Source: an uncultured Lachnospiraceae bacterium (lineage in GTDB: Bacteria; Bacillota; Clostridia; Lachnospirales; Lachnospiraceae). Taken from it: DNA of 64,000 nucleotides. The notes beneath the pieces are model-generated. The model was given only the letters and a program-made list of their open reading frames with translations, had not been told where the DNA came from and made no database searches. The stretch covers positions 1-64,000 of the forward strand of contig CAJTNC010000009.1 in assembly GCA_910577955.1 (NCBI GenBank), in the 5' to 3' direction. Below, piece by piece: positions 42,640 through 50,993 of the stretch (positions are counted from its first letter, which is position 1; every line of letters begins with the position of its first letter). The translations under genes were made by a program, and so were the position numbers.

Positions 42640-42680
42640 GTCTTTCTGTTAAGCAGAAAGACCGGATGTACCCGGTCTTT
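42640..42680 (-). promoter_or_regulatory. Overlapping alternative hairpins after the solute-binding protein gene
   Basis: Two 9-bp perfect stems share one arm. AAAGACCGG/CCGGTCTTT spans 42657-42665 and 42672-42680, and GTCTTTCTG/CAGAAAGAC spans 42640-42648 and 42654-42662. Only one can form at a time. No long T tract follows either. Confidence 0.7.
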
Positions 42681-42702
42681 CCTCATCAATCAGACGTCAT
42701 CA

Positions 42703-44061
42703 CTATTTCTGTGAACACTCTTCTTCCCATACCGCCTGCACATTATCCAAAACTTCCTGCGCTGACACTTTTCCTTGAATCATTTCCTGAATGCCTTTGT
42801 TCATGTTGTCCAATACCTTAGCGGAAACCATATCAAGTAAATAGAAAGAATCTGCCGTCCCTGCGCCTTCTAACTGCTTAGATGCCGTGGTCAGCGCCGG
42901 ATGGGTAAGTCCCGCATTCCATGCATCCACATTGACGATTTTTCCGAGATCCTCCACATCGCTCTTTTGTACTTTCTCTCCGAACAGGAAAGCCAATGCC
43001 GCTTCTGCTGCCTCTCTGTCCGCCACGTTCGCCGGAATACACCACATACTTCCCCATGTGACGGAAACGCTCGTCTTCGGATCATCCGTAAAGTTCATCT
43101 TCTCTATCACATCGTAAGCAAAGTCATCATCTTTCACCGCATCTATAGCGGACGCCATTCCTGTGTGGGCTGTGTACATCGCCGCATTTCCCATGGTGAA
43201 TTCCGCAATGGCGTCATCGTCGGTATAGTCCGCGCTGGATCGATCGATCACATTGCTGTCAGCCAGATCCTTGATCACTTCCAGAGACTCCACCATAGAC
43301 GAATCATTGTACTTCGCCTCGCCGTTATAACACTTCACCAAATAATCAGCTCCTACTTTCTGTGCCTGCACCTTCGCCAGCAGATCGCTTGCACACCAGT
43401 TGGTTGCTCCTGTGACGATGGCCTTATAGCCGTTGTCATTCAAAGTCTTTGACACTGCTTTCAATTCTTCAATGTTTGTCGGCACATCCAGTTCCAATTC
43501 CTCAAAGATCGCTGTGTTGTAGAATATGCAGCTTGTGTTTGCAAAATCAGGGATACCGTACACACCGCCCTCTTCATTGTTTAACGGACCTGCCCATGCC
43601 AGTGCGCCTTTGTTGTAATCCCAGCCCTGTCCTTCGATAAAAGGAGTCAGTTCCTGAAGCTGTCCGTTGGCGGAATACTCGTTGAATGTAGTCTTCATAA
43701 GCTGTACTACGCCTGCCGGATCATCACCCATCAATTCCGTCTTCACTTTGTCGTCATATCCCTCGGAACCATAAAATTCCAGCTTTATGGTTACCGGATT
43801 GGATGTATCCGCATTGTATTCCTCGACCAACGCCGGCCAGTTTTCGATCTGGCTTTCCGCCCATTTGATCAATACGCGCACTTCCGGACGCTCTCCTGTC
43901 GTTTCCGCTTCCTGCCCTTCCTCCACGGACTCCTCCGGCGCCGCATCTGTCTGTTCCGGCTGCGGCGCAGCCTCCTCCGTGCTCTTTCCGCATCCCGCAA
44001 GCAGCGCTCCCGTCAATGTCATAGCCATCAGTATGCTTATCCACTTTGAATACTTTTTCAT
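42703..44061 (-). CDS. Extracellular sugar-binding lipoprotein
   Basis: The product is 452 residues long with a lipoprotein signal (LLAGCGKS), an acidic linker, and a family 1 binding-protein fold (VRVLIKWAESQIENWPALVEEYNA; PDFANTSCIFYNTAIFEEL). It delivers an unidentified oligosaccharide or sugar to the two permeases. AAGGAGG precedes the start. Expression starts from a promoter overlapped by an inverted repeat, divergent from the AraC-type regulator gene. Confidence 0.88.
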   Translation of the reverse strand: MKKYSKWISILMAMTLTGALLAGCGKSTEEAAPQPEQTDAAPEESVEEGQEAETTGERPEVRVLIKWAESQIENWPALVEEYNADTSNPVTIKLEFYGSEGYDDKVKTELMGDDPAGVVQLMKTTFNEYSANGQLQELTPFIEGQGWDYNKGALAWAGPLNNEEGGVYGIPDFANTSCIFYNTAIFEELELDVPTNIEELKAVSKTLNDNGYKAIVTGATNWCASDLLAKVQAQKVGADYLVKCYNGEAKYNDSSMVESLEVIKDLADSNVIDRSSADYTDDDAIAEFTMGNAAMYTAHTGMASAIDAVKDDDFAYDVIEKMNFTDDPKTSVSVTWGSMWCIPANVADREAAEAALAFLFGEKVQKSDVEDLGKIVNVDAWNAGLTHPALTTASKQLEGAGTADSFYLLDMVSAKVLDNMNKGIQEMIQGKVSAQEVLDNVQAVWEEECSQK

Positions 44062-44166
44062 GTTACGCCTCCTTCACATTATTTTCCGCAACAAATCTTC
44101 TTTTTTTGCACAGCCAAAAAACTTTACAACATTTCAACATTTATCCATGTTTTTATTGATTATTCC

Positions 44167-44202
44167 TACAATAATGATATAATTATTGTAAAAACAATAC
44201 AA
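44167..44202 (-). promoter_or_regulatory. Promoter of the AraC-linked sugar locus with an overlapping inverted repeat
   Basis: On the minus strand TTGTAT (44202-44197), 17 bases and TATCAT (44179-44174) form the probable promoter. TACAATAAT/ATTATTGTA (44167-44175 and 44182-44190) is a 9-bp perfect inverted repeat lying over the -10 and spacer. Confidence 0.6.
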
Positions 44203-44211
44203 TTTTCTCCC

Positions 44212-44259
44212 ATAAAAGTACTTTTATTTGACTTTATTATATACATTGAGCAAATGTAT
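44212..44259. promoter_or_regulatory. Two palindromes between the AraC gene and the sugar locus
   Basis: ATAAAAGTACTTTTAT (44212-44227) is a perfect 16-bp palindrome, and ATACATT/AATGTAT (44241-44259) is a 7-bp inverted repeat. Both lie between the locus promoter and the regulator gene and are operator candidates. The rest of this AT-rich gap (44062-44346) contains no other signal I can support. Confidence 0.45.
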
Positions 44260-44346
44260 TTATATCGTCTTTGTCGTTATAAATAAGTGATTTGTTGCAT
44301 AAATAACATCATATCACAGAAAAAACAGAATGGAAATCCCAAAATT

Positions 44347-45255
44347 ATGGAAACCAAAACAGGCAATATCTCCGTAGAAAATATGACCTACAAGGATCCC
44401 CGAAGGAATATCATTGAAATTTTCCACAACAGTTCCCACCATCTTTCGGCTCCGCTCTTTCTGCTCTATGCCGGCCAGGAACAGTGTCTTCCCTCCCACC
44501 ATTTCGGCCCTGCCATGCGCGGACACTATCTGCTTCACTTTATCACGCAGGGCAAGGGGCGTTTCCGTGTCAATAACCACACCTACGAGCTCTCCGCAGA
44601 CCACGTGTTTTTGATCAGGCCCGGAGAGTCCACCTATTACATAGCCGACCATGAGCAGCCCTGGCACTACATATGGTTCGCCTTCGACGGAACGGAATCC
44701 GAAAATATACTCAAAAACTGCGGTTTGTGGGACGGCGCCCCTTACCGTCGCTATATTCCTGACGATTCCTTGTTTCTGTACCTGAACGAGCTTATAGAAG
44801 GTATGCAGAATACACAGTACAGCGATTACAAGCTGTTGGGATACCTGTATCTCATTTTCGGCTATCTCACCAACAACAAAAGCGATGATACCGCAGCCGC
44901 AAAAAGCGACTATCTGAATTCGGCCCTGCTCTATATTAACGACCATTACTCCGACAACATTTCCGTGCAGGACATATCGGATCACGTCGGTATAGACCGC
45001 ACTTATCTGTACCGTCTATTTATGAAGGAACTGTCGCTCTCCCCCAAACAGTACCTCACACAGTACCGCCTGAAAGCCGCCTCGGATCTTCTCAACACAA
45101 CCAGACTGCCAATCTCCGAGATTGCCGCCGGCTGCGGTTTCAGCGACACCTCCTCCTTCGGAAAGTTTTTTAGGGATTTTACCGGTTTTACGCCGAGACA
45201 GTACCGCAATATAGACGGCGTCGGGAATCTGTCTTGGAAACCTGCCGATCCGTAA
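44347..45255 (+). CDS. AraC-family regulator of the adjacent sugar locus
   Basis: The 302-residue protein has an N-terminal cupin sensor (GHYLLHFITQGKGRFRVNNHTYELSADHVFLIRPGE) and a C-terminal pair of helix-turn-helix motifs (ISVQDISDHVGIDRTYLYRLFMKEL and ISEIAAGCGFSDTSSFGKFFRDFTGFTPRQYR). Proteins of this layout usually activate a divergent sugar operon when bound to the sugar. The ATG at 44347 is preferred over a GTG at 44287, and neither has a strong ribosome-binding site. Its target is inferred to be the locus at 36479-44061. Confidence 0.85.
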   Translation: METKTGNISVENMTYKDPRRNIIEIFHNSSHHLSAPLFLLYAGQEQCLPSHHFGPAMRGHYLLHFITQGKGRFRVNNHTYELSADHVFLIRPGESTYYIADHEQPWHYIWFAFDGTESENILKNCGLWDGAPYRRYIPDDSLFLYLNELIEGMQNTQYSDYKLLGYLYLIFGYLTNNKSDDTAAAKSDYLNSALLYINDHYSDNISVQDISDHVGIDRTYLYRLFMKELSLSPKQYLTQYRLKAASDLLNTTRLPISEIAAGCGFSDTSSFGKFFRDFTGFTPRQYRNIDGVGNLSWKPADP

Positions 45256-45261
45256 TTTTTC

Positions 45262-45290
45262 TTGTTATTTTCTCCTGACAGGTGTAAAAT
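45262..45290 (+). promoter_or_regulatory. Promoter of the nicotinate phosphoribosyltransferase gene
   Basis: TTGTTA (45262-45267), 17 bases and TAAAAT (45285-45290) lie 52 bases before the ATG. Confidence 0.65.
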
Positions 45291-45342
45291 TGGGACTATT
45301 CAGGGACTTTCATTTATGGTCTCACCCAAAAGGAGGGCTTTC

Positions 45343-46797
45343 ATGGACAGGCAGAATCTGACATTACTCACCGATCTATATGAACTCACCATGATGCAGG
45401 GATATTTCCGCAACATGGACAGAAATGAAACCGTTATTTTTGACGCATTTTACCGCAGCAATCCAAACGGCGGCGGCTATGCTGTTTTCGCAGGGCTAGA
45501 GCAGTTGATCCAATATATCAAAGAACTGCACTTTGCCCCTCAGGATATCGAGTATCTGGAAAGTCTTCATATATTCGACAAAGATTTTTTAGACTATCTT
45601 GCGGATTTCCGCTTTTCAGGCAGCATATACGCTATTCCGGAGGGAACTGTTATTTTTCCCAGAGAGCCGGTTGTAAAAGTCATTGCGCCGATCATGGAAG
45701 CGCAGCTTGTGGAAACCGCCATCTTAAATATCATCAACCACCAGTCTCTGATTGCCACCAAAGCATCCAGAGTATGTTTCGCGGCAAGAGGAGACGGCAT
45801 TATGGAATTCGGCCTGCGCCGCGCTCAGGGACCGGATGCCGGCACCTACGGTGCAAGGGCGGCTGTGATCGGCGGCTGTATCGGCACTTCCAATGTTCTC
45901 TGCGGACAGCTTTTCGATGTACCTGTAAAGGGTACCCACGCCCACAGTTGGATCATGAGTTTCCCCGACGAGTACACCGCTTTTAAGACCTATGCGGAAA
46001 TGTACCCCTCCGCATGCATTCTTCTGGTGGATACTTACGATACGTTAAAATCCGGCGTTCCAAACGCCATTCGCGTCTTTCAGGAAATGCGGGATGCGGG
46101 TGTAAAATTGACCGGCTACGGCATCCGGTTAGACAGCGGCGATCTGGCCTACCTCTCCAAAAAGGCCAGAAAGATGTTAGACGCGGCAGGTTTTCAGGAT
46201 GCGGTGATCTCCGCTTCAAATGATTTGGACGAATACCTGATCGACTCCTTAAAAGCGCAGGGCGCAGCCATCACTTCATGGGGCGTTGGCACAAACCTGA
46301 TCACCAGCAAAGACTGGCCCGCATTCGGCGGCGTCTATAAGCTTGCCGCCATCATGGACAAAAACGGACAATTTATTCCAAAGATCAAGCTTTCCGAGAA
46401 TTCCGAGAAGGTGACAAATCCCGGCAACAAGACGATCTACCGCGTCTACGACACGGAGACCGGCAAGATAAAAGCCGACCTGATCTGTCTTGCAGATGAA
46501 AAGTTCTCCGCGGATGAGCCCTTGCTCCTCTTTGACCCGTTGGAGCCTTGGAAAAAAACGAAATTAAATCCGGGCACATACACTCTGCGTGAAATTCCGG
46601 TTCCCGTTTTCCTGAATGGGGAATGTGTCTATGAGTCCCCCAAAGTGATGGATATCAGAGACTACTGCCAAAAAGAACTCGCAACTCTCTGGGATGAGAC
46701 AAGAAGACTGGTCAACCCTCAGAAAGTTTACGTAGATCTGTCGGATAAACTGTATCACATGAAGATCGATCTGTTGGAGGAGATGAGCTCAAAATAG
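45343..46797 (+). CDS. pncB: Nicotinate phosphoribosyltransferase
   Basis: This enzyme makes nicotinate mononucleotide from nicotinate and PRPP in NAD salvage. The 484-residue protein starts NLTLLTDLYELTMMQGYF, a hallmark of the family, and contains the GTHAHSWIMSF active-site segment, GYGIRLDSGDLAYLSKKAR and SWGVGTNLITS. AAAGGAGGG precedes the ATG at 45343, and the open frame upstream is unsupported. It stands as a single gene, ended by a long hairpin, convergent with spoVT. Confidence 0.94.
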   Translation: MDRQNLTLLTDLYELTMMQGYFRNMDRNETVIFDAFYRSNPNGGGYAVFAGLEQLIQYIKELHFAPQDIEYLESLHIFDKDFLDYLADFRFSGSIYAIPEGTVIFPREPVVKVIAPIMEAQLVETAILNIINHQSLIATKASRVCFAARGDGIMEFGLRRAQGPDAGTYGARAAVIGGCIGTSNVLCGQLFDVPVKGTHAHSWIMSFPDEYTAFKTYAEMYPSACILLVDTYDTLKSGVPNAIRVFQEMRDAGVKLTGYGIRLDSGDLAYLSKKARKMLDAAGFQDAVISASNDLDEYLIDSLKAQGAAITSWGVGTNLITSKDWPAFGGVYKLAAIMDKNGQFIPKIKLSENSEKVTNPGNKTIYRVYDTETGKIKADLICLADEKFSADEPLLLFDPLEPWKKTKLNPGTYTLREIPVPVFLNGECVYESPKVMDIRDYCQKELATLWDETRRLVNPQKVYVDLSDKLYHMKIDLLEEMSSK

Positions 46798-46871
46798 CGG
46801 GCGCTCTCAAAAGCTCTTTGCAGACAGAACTATCTCATTTATGCCAACTGATTGCTGCTATCGCGAAAATC

Positions 46872-46921
46872 GGCGCTTCTCTTCTCCCTGTTACGGGATA
46901 GAGAAACGCCGTGTCTGTTTT
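46872..46921 (+). terminator. Terminator after the nicotinate phosphoribosyltransferase gene
   Basis: A long interrupted stem (GGCG.TTCTCT..CCC pairing with GGG..AGAGAA.CGCC, 46872-46910) is followed by GTGTCTGTTTTTG. It lies between convergent genes and may also stop spoVT transcription. Confidence 0.65.
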
Positions 46922-46938
46922 TGAAATAATCATCCTTT

Positions 46939-47484
46939 TTACTGTTCCATCTGCCGCCCCAGAAAACCCGCTGCAGACAGGATCAGTTTCTGTTCCACTT
47001 CCCCCATCTTGCCTTTTTCCGCGTTGTTTAAAAGCATGACTGCCCCGATCACATCGCCTTCACTGATAATCGGACTGATAGCCTCCTGTCTGAACTCCTC
47101 CGCGTTATCCTGTGTCACCGGGATAAAATCTCTCTCCCCCTTAGTGCTGACAACACTCTCCCTGTTATTCACTTTGCTCTCCAGTTCCCTGCTGACATAT
47201 TTCCCCACTGAATTTTTCATACCGCCCGCCGCCGCGATAATCTGGTCCCTGTCCGCAATCATAGCCACATGCCCGGAGACCTGTGCCAGACTTTCCGCAT
47301 ACTGTTTCGCAAAAGTGGACATCTCTCCGATGGGCGAATACTTTTTCAGAATGATCTCACCCTCCCTGTCGGTAAAAATTTCCAGTGGGTCCGACTCCCT
47401 GATCCTAAGCGTCCGTCTGATCTCCTTAGGGATCACCACTCTGCCCAAATCATCTATTCTCCGCACAATTCCTGTCGCTTTCAT
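46939..47484 (-). CDS. spoVT: Stage V sporulation protein T
   Basis: SpoVT is an AbrB-like transcription regulator of forespore genes. The 181-residue protein has an N-terminal swapped-hairpin DNA-binding domain (MKATGIVRRIDDLGRVVIPKEIRRTLRIRESD) and a C-terminal GAF-like domain. The ATG at 47484 is eight bases after GGAGG, and the entire Shine-Dalgarno lies in the 3' arm of a 17-bp perfect inverted repeat. An in-frame ATG at 47526 in the loop would give a 195-residue form but has no Shine-Dalgarno. Confidence 0.93.
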   Translation of the reverse strand: MKATGIVRRIDDLGRVVIPKEIRRTLRIRESDPLEIFTDREGEIILKKYSPIGEMSTFAKQYAESLAQVSGHVAMIADRDQIIAAAGGMKNSVGKYVSRELESKVNNRESVVSTKGERDFIPVTQDNAEEFRQEAISPIISEGDVIGAVMLLNNAEKGKMGEVEQKLILSAAGFLGRQMEQ

Positions 47485-47489
47485 AAATA

Positions 47490-47552
47490 AAGTTCCTCCA
47501 TTTACATTTTCTTCTAACGTTTCCATGTTAGTATCTGTAAATGGAGGAACTT
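47490..47552 (-). promoter_or_regulatory. 17-bp inverted repeat that sequesters the spoVT Shine-Dalgarno
   Basis: AAGTTCCTCCATTTACA (47490-47506) and its exact complement (47536-47552) flank a 29-base loop. In the mRNA the arm next to the start codon contains GGAGGA, the ribosome-binding site. A minus-strand TATAGA (47557-47552) at the outer edge could be a -10 box. Confidence 0.75.
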
Positions 47553-47603
47553 CTATACCAGACTTCTTTCAGAATTTCTAACCTTTTCCTGATGAAGAGA
47601 ATT

Positions 47604-48224
47604 TTACCGTACTTCCTTCTCAAAATCCGCCGCGCCGTGTTTGCAAAGCGGGCACACATAGTCCGCCGGCAATTCTTCGCCCTCATACACATAACCGCAT
47701 ATCTTGCAGACCCACACAGTCTTTCCCGCCGTCTCCTTAGGTGCTTGCGGCTTCGGCTTGATATTGTTCTGATAGTAAACATAGGTGACGGAAGGCACAT
47801 CGGAAAGCACCTCGGCTGCCACTACATCCGCAATAAACTGGGTATGGGTGCCCAGATCGATCTCCTGCACCACTTTTCCCGAAAGATAGGAGTTTACGCC
47901 GTCAGTCACATAATAAAGTCCGTTTTCACTGCGCTCTTTTGCGCTGTAATCCGCAAATTTGTCCACGTTTTTTCCGCTCTGAAAGCCAAAATGCTTAAAG
48001 GTGTCAAAGGACGCATCCTCCGACAGCACCGAAACATTGAACATCCCGGTCGCCTTTACCATATCGTGCGTCTTATTCTGCTTATTTACCGTAATGGATA
48101 TCCGGTTTGGCGTACTTGTCACCTGCATCACCGTATTGATAATACATCCGTTGTCAAATCCATCCTCTTTTGCCGTCAAAACAAACAGCCCGTAGCTGAG
48201 CTTAAACATCACGTTCTGATCCAT
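47604..48224 (-). CDS. Flavin reductase-rubredoxin fusion protein
   Basis: The 206-residue protein joins an FMN-binding flavin reductase-like domain (about residues 1-150; MFKLSYGLFVLTA, GFDNGCIINTVMQVT, ITVNKQNKTHDM) to a C-terminal rubredoxin (CKICGYVYEGEELPADYVCPLCK, four Cys for one iron). Such fusions are found in strict anaerobes and can pass electrons in oxygen or peroxide defence, but the partner is not known here. CGGAGGAAA precedes the start. It lies 65 bases after tdk and upstream of spoVT on the same strand. Confidence 0.9.
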   Translation of the reverse strand: MDQNVMFKLSYGLFVLTAKEDGFDNGCIINTVMQVTSTPNRISITVNKQNKTHDMVKATGMFNVSVLSEDASFDTFKHFGFQSGKNVDKFADYSAKERSENGLYYVTDGVNSYLSGKVVQEIDLGTHTQFIADVVAAEVLSDVPSVTYVYYQNNIKPKPQAPKETAGKTVWVCKICGYVYEGEELPADYVCPLCKHGAADFEKEVR

Positions 48225-48289
48225 CTCTGTTTCCTCCGTTTTTTATTTATCTTTTCCGAAACGATTCGTCTTATTCAGTATAAAATACA

Positions 48290-48862
48290 TCACTGTTTGG
48301 GTCCGAGATTTCCCTCTTTATAATGCTTCCTGCAAAGCGCCACATACTTATCGTTTGCCCCAAGACAAATCTGCTCGCCGCTTCGGATGATTTCGTTGTT
48401 CTCGTTCAATCTGGTATTGCAGGACGCGCCCTGCCCACACCAGCATACTGTCTTTAACTCTTCGATCACATCCGCCCAAGCTAAAAGCCATATCGAACCT
48501 TCGAAAGGCTGCCTTCTGAAATCCGTCCGCAGACCATAACAGATCACCGGGATGTTTAAGTCGTCCACCACATGCACAAATCGTTCGATATCGGACTTCT
48601 TGCAAAACTGCACCTCGTCAACGATCACGCAGTCATAGCTTTTGATCTCCTCGTCACTCATCTCTGCGAACTCTTCCACAAAACGGCATTCCTTCGATAG
48701 GCCCATCCGGCTTTTGATCACCTTTTCCCCGTCCCTGTTGTCCAGTTTCGGTTTCAGTAAAAGCGCCCGCTTTCCCCTCTCAAAATAATTGTACTCTACC
48801 ATCAGCGCATTGGCTGTCTTTGAGCTGCCCATCGCGCCGTGTCTGAAATATAATTTTGCCAT
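48290..48862 (-). CDS. tdk: Thymidine kinase
   Basis: This kinase phosphorylates thymidine to dTMP. The 190-residue protein has the type II TK P-loop (YFRHGAMGSSKTANALM), the Walker B-like DCVIVDEVQFC, the Zn-type Cys in CWCGQGASCNTRL, and the lasso region before LCRKHY. The length is typical. It follows the three nucleoside transporter membrane/ATPase genes, which fits uptake followed by phosphorylation. Confidence 0.94.
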   Translation of the reverse strand: MAKLYFRHGAMGSSKTANALMVEYNYFERGKRALLLKPKLDNRDGEKVIKSRMGLSKECRFVEEFAEMSDEEIKSYDCVIVDEVQFCKKSDIERFVHVVDDLNIPVICYGLRTDFRRQPFEGSIWLLAWADVIEELKTVCWCGQGASCNTRLNENNEIIRSGEQICLGANDKYVALCRKHYKEGNLGPKQ

Positions 48863-48906
48863 TATTCCGTTCTTTCTTCTTTATCTCGCTTTTTTATACT
48901 GCTCCA

Positions 48907-49842
48907 TTATCTTGCTCCCTTATCATAAGGAACGCCCTCCGCCTTCGGCGCATGGGAATTCTTTGATGTAAACGCCAGAATGATCATGGACGCGATAAAG
49001 GGCATCATTCTATAAATATTATTGGACCATCCAAGCCCCGCAAGCGCAGTGGAGTCCGCAATATTCGCCAGAGACCGGAATATGGCAAAGAACACCGCCG
49101 CTCCTGCGATATGGAACGGTTTCCACTGTCCGAAGATCATTACGGCAAGAGCAAGGAAACCCGCACCGGCTACACCGACCTCAAAGTTCCATGTCGTGAC
49201 AGAAGGAACAATATATGCAAATCCGCCGATGCCGCCCAGCGCTCCGGAAATAATCACCCCGATATACCTCCACTGGTAAACATTGATACCTACGGAATCC
49301 GCCGCCTGCGGATGCTCGCCGCAGGCCCGCAGTCTGAGTCCCCATTTTGTTTTAAACAAGAAGATGTAACTGCATACCAACAGAATAATACCGATAAAAA
49401 GAAAGATATTGACCGTGAAGGGGCCTATCCTGTAAATAAAAGCGGTATTACTGTAACTCAATTTTGCAGAAGCTGCACCGTTGCCGGAACTGGAAGAATT
49501 ATTGAAAGCTTTGACCATAACGATCGCTATAGCAGTTGAAAGCATATTCAGAGCCGTACCGCCGATGGTCTGATCAGCCTTTAACGTAATCGCGGAAAAA
49601 CCCAGAAGCAGTGAATACACCATGCCGGCCGCCATACTCGCCAAAATGGATACCCCCACCAATGCCGGCGCCGGCATATCTCCGCACAGAGCCAACACAA
49701 ATACACCGGCAAGTCCCCCGATCGCCATGATACCCTCCAAAGCGATATTGATGACGCCGCTTCGCTCCGAAAACATACCGCCCAATGCTACCAACATCAG
49801 AACTACTGCATATAATAATGTAAATTTAATCAGAAGAAACAT
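48907..49842 (-). CDS. nupQ: Nucleoside ABC transporter permease (NupQ-like)
   Basis: This permease of 311 residues has about eight to nine membrane segments and the wording of the BmpA-linked family (LGGMFSERSGVINIALEGIMAIGGL; TIGGTALNMLSTAIAIVMVKAF; LRACGEHPQAADSVGINVYQWRYIGVIISGALGGIGG). It pairs with the permease encoded immediately upstream, with a one-base overlap of stop and start. The substrate is inferred to be nucleosides from family and from tdk. Confidence 0.9.
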   Translation of the reverse strand: MFLLIKFTLLYAVVLMLVALGGMFSERSGVINIALEGIMAIGGLAGVFVLALCGDMPAPALVGVSILASMAAGMVYSLLLGFSAITLKADQTIGGTALNMLSTAIAIVMVKAFNNSSSSGNGAASAKLSYSNTAFIYRIGPFTVNIFLFIGIILLVCSYIFLFKTKWGLRLRACGEHPQAADSVGINVYQWRYIGVIISGALGGIGGFAYIVPSVTTWNFEVGVAGAGFLALAVMIFGQWKPFHIAGAAVFFAIFRSLANIADSTALAGLGWSNNIYRMMPFIASMIILAFTSKNSHAPKAEGVPYDKGAR

Positions 49843-50963
49843 TATTTTTCATCCCCCTTTCCGGTGGTCTTATTTTCAGCCCCTTCCCGAACTTTCTTTT
49901 TTGTAAGCAAATTCAGGATGATCCCTTTAAACAATGTCACGAATGCACACAGATAAATAATAACCGCCACAATCAGATCCGCAATTTCAGGCTGATAATA
50001 TTTAGTAGGCAGATATGCTCCGCCGACAGAAACATGGGCCACGAAAAGCGCAGCGAAAATAACTCCCAACGGATTGCTCATAGCCAGAAGCGCTATCGGA
50101 ATACCATTAAAACCGATGGCCGGAAGCGCCGTAGCCACCTGAGGGTTCCATTCAGACCCTCCCGAAAGAAAGTAAAGGCCTGCGCCGGCTCCCGCAAGAG
50201 CCCCTGCAATCGTCATGGAAAGTACAATGCTTCGTTTTTCGTTGATGCCCCCGTACTTTGCCGCATCCCTGTTCAATCCGCATGCTTTCAGCTCATAGCC
50301 GAAAGTAGTCTTGTTCAGAATGATATACATCACAACCGCAAATGCGATGGCAATAAAAATTGCTATCGTTGTGGAATTTGTTTTAAAGATCGTATTCAGT
50401 CCGCCATTCGGGATGAGCGACTCAGGAGAAACGGAACTCAGTTTATAAGTGCGGGTGGTCTTCTGATCATACATTCCGGGGATACCGGTGTACATCAGTT
50501 CATTGACAAGATAAAGCCCCACCCAGTTAAACATGATCGCCGAGATCACCTCATTCACATTGTAGTAAGCCTTAAATATACCGGGCAGCGCTCCCCAGAT
50601 CGCCCCGCATGCCATAGAAACCAAAAGGCAAACATACCAAGGCAAATGTAAAACAATAGCACAAAAGAGCGCCCCGAATATTCCTACAGTATACTGCCCG
50701 GCAGCACCGATATTGAACAGACCTGTCTTAAAAGCAAAAGCCACAGAAAGACCGGTCATAATAAGCGGCGCAGTCTGGGTGATTTCACTCCCCAGTCCCT
50801 TCGGCATCAGATAAAATCCGCCCTTGATTATCCGTCCAAATCCATCCAAGGCATTTTCTGCGTTGATGCAGTATAAAATGATCAATCCCACCAAAAGGCC
50901 GATCACAATACATACAACAGATGCCACTATGGACAGGATACCATCTTTTGTCTTTTCCTTCAT
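49842..50963 (-). CDS. nupP: Nucleoside ABC transporter permease (NupP-like)
   Basis: This 373-residue permease has about nine to ten transmembrane segments, with LIMTGLSVAFAFKTGLFNIGAAGQYTVG and YELKACGLNRDAAKYGGINEKRSIVLSMTIAGALAGAGAG, both matching the NupP/YufP group. The C terminus is Lys-rich and cytoplasmic. Its stop overlaps the nupQ start. Confidence 0.9.
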   Translation of the reverse strand: MKEKTKDGILSIVASVVCIVIGLLVGLIILYCINAENALDGFGRIIKGGFYLMPKGLGSEITQTAPLIMTGLSVAFAFKTGLFNIGAAGQYTVGIFGALFCAIVLHLPWYVCLLVSMACGAIWGALPGIFKAYYNVNEVISAIMFNWVGLYLVNELMYTGIPGMYDQKTTRTYKLSSVSPESLIPNGGLNTIFKTNSTTIAIFIAIAFAVVMYIILNKTTFGYELKACGLNRDAAKYGGINEKRSIVLSMTIAGALAGAGAGLYFLSGGSEWNPQVATALPAIGFNGIPIALLAMSNPLGVIFAALFVAHVSVGGAYLPTKYYQPEIADLIVAVIIYLCAFVTLFKGIILNLLTKKKVREGAENKTTGKGDEK

Positions 50964-50993
50964 ATTCTTTTACCCCTCTATCCTTCCATAAAT

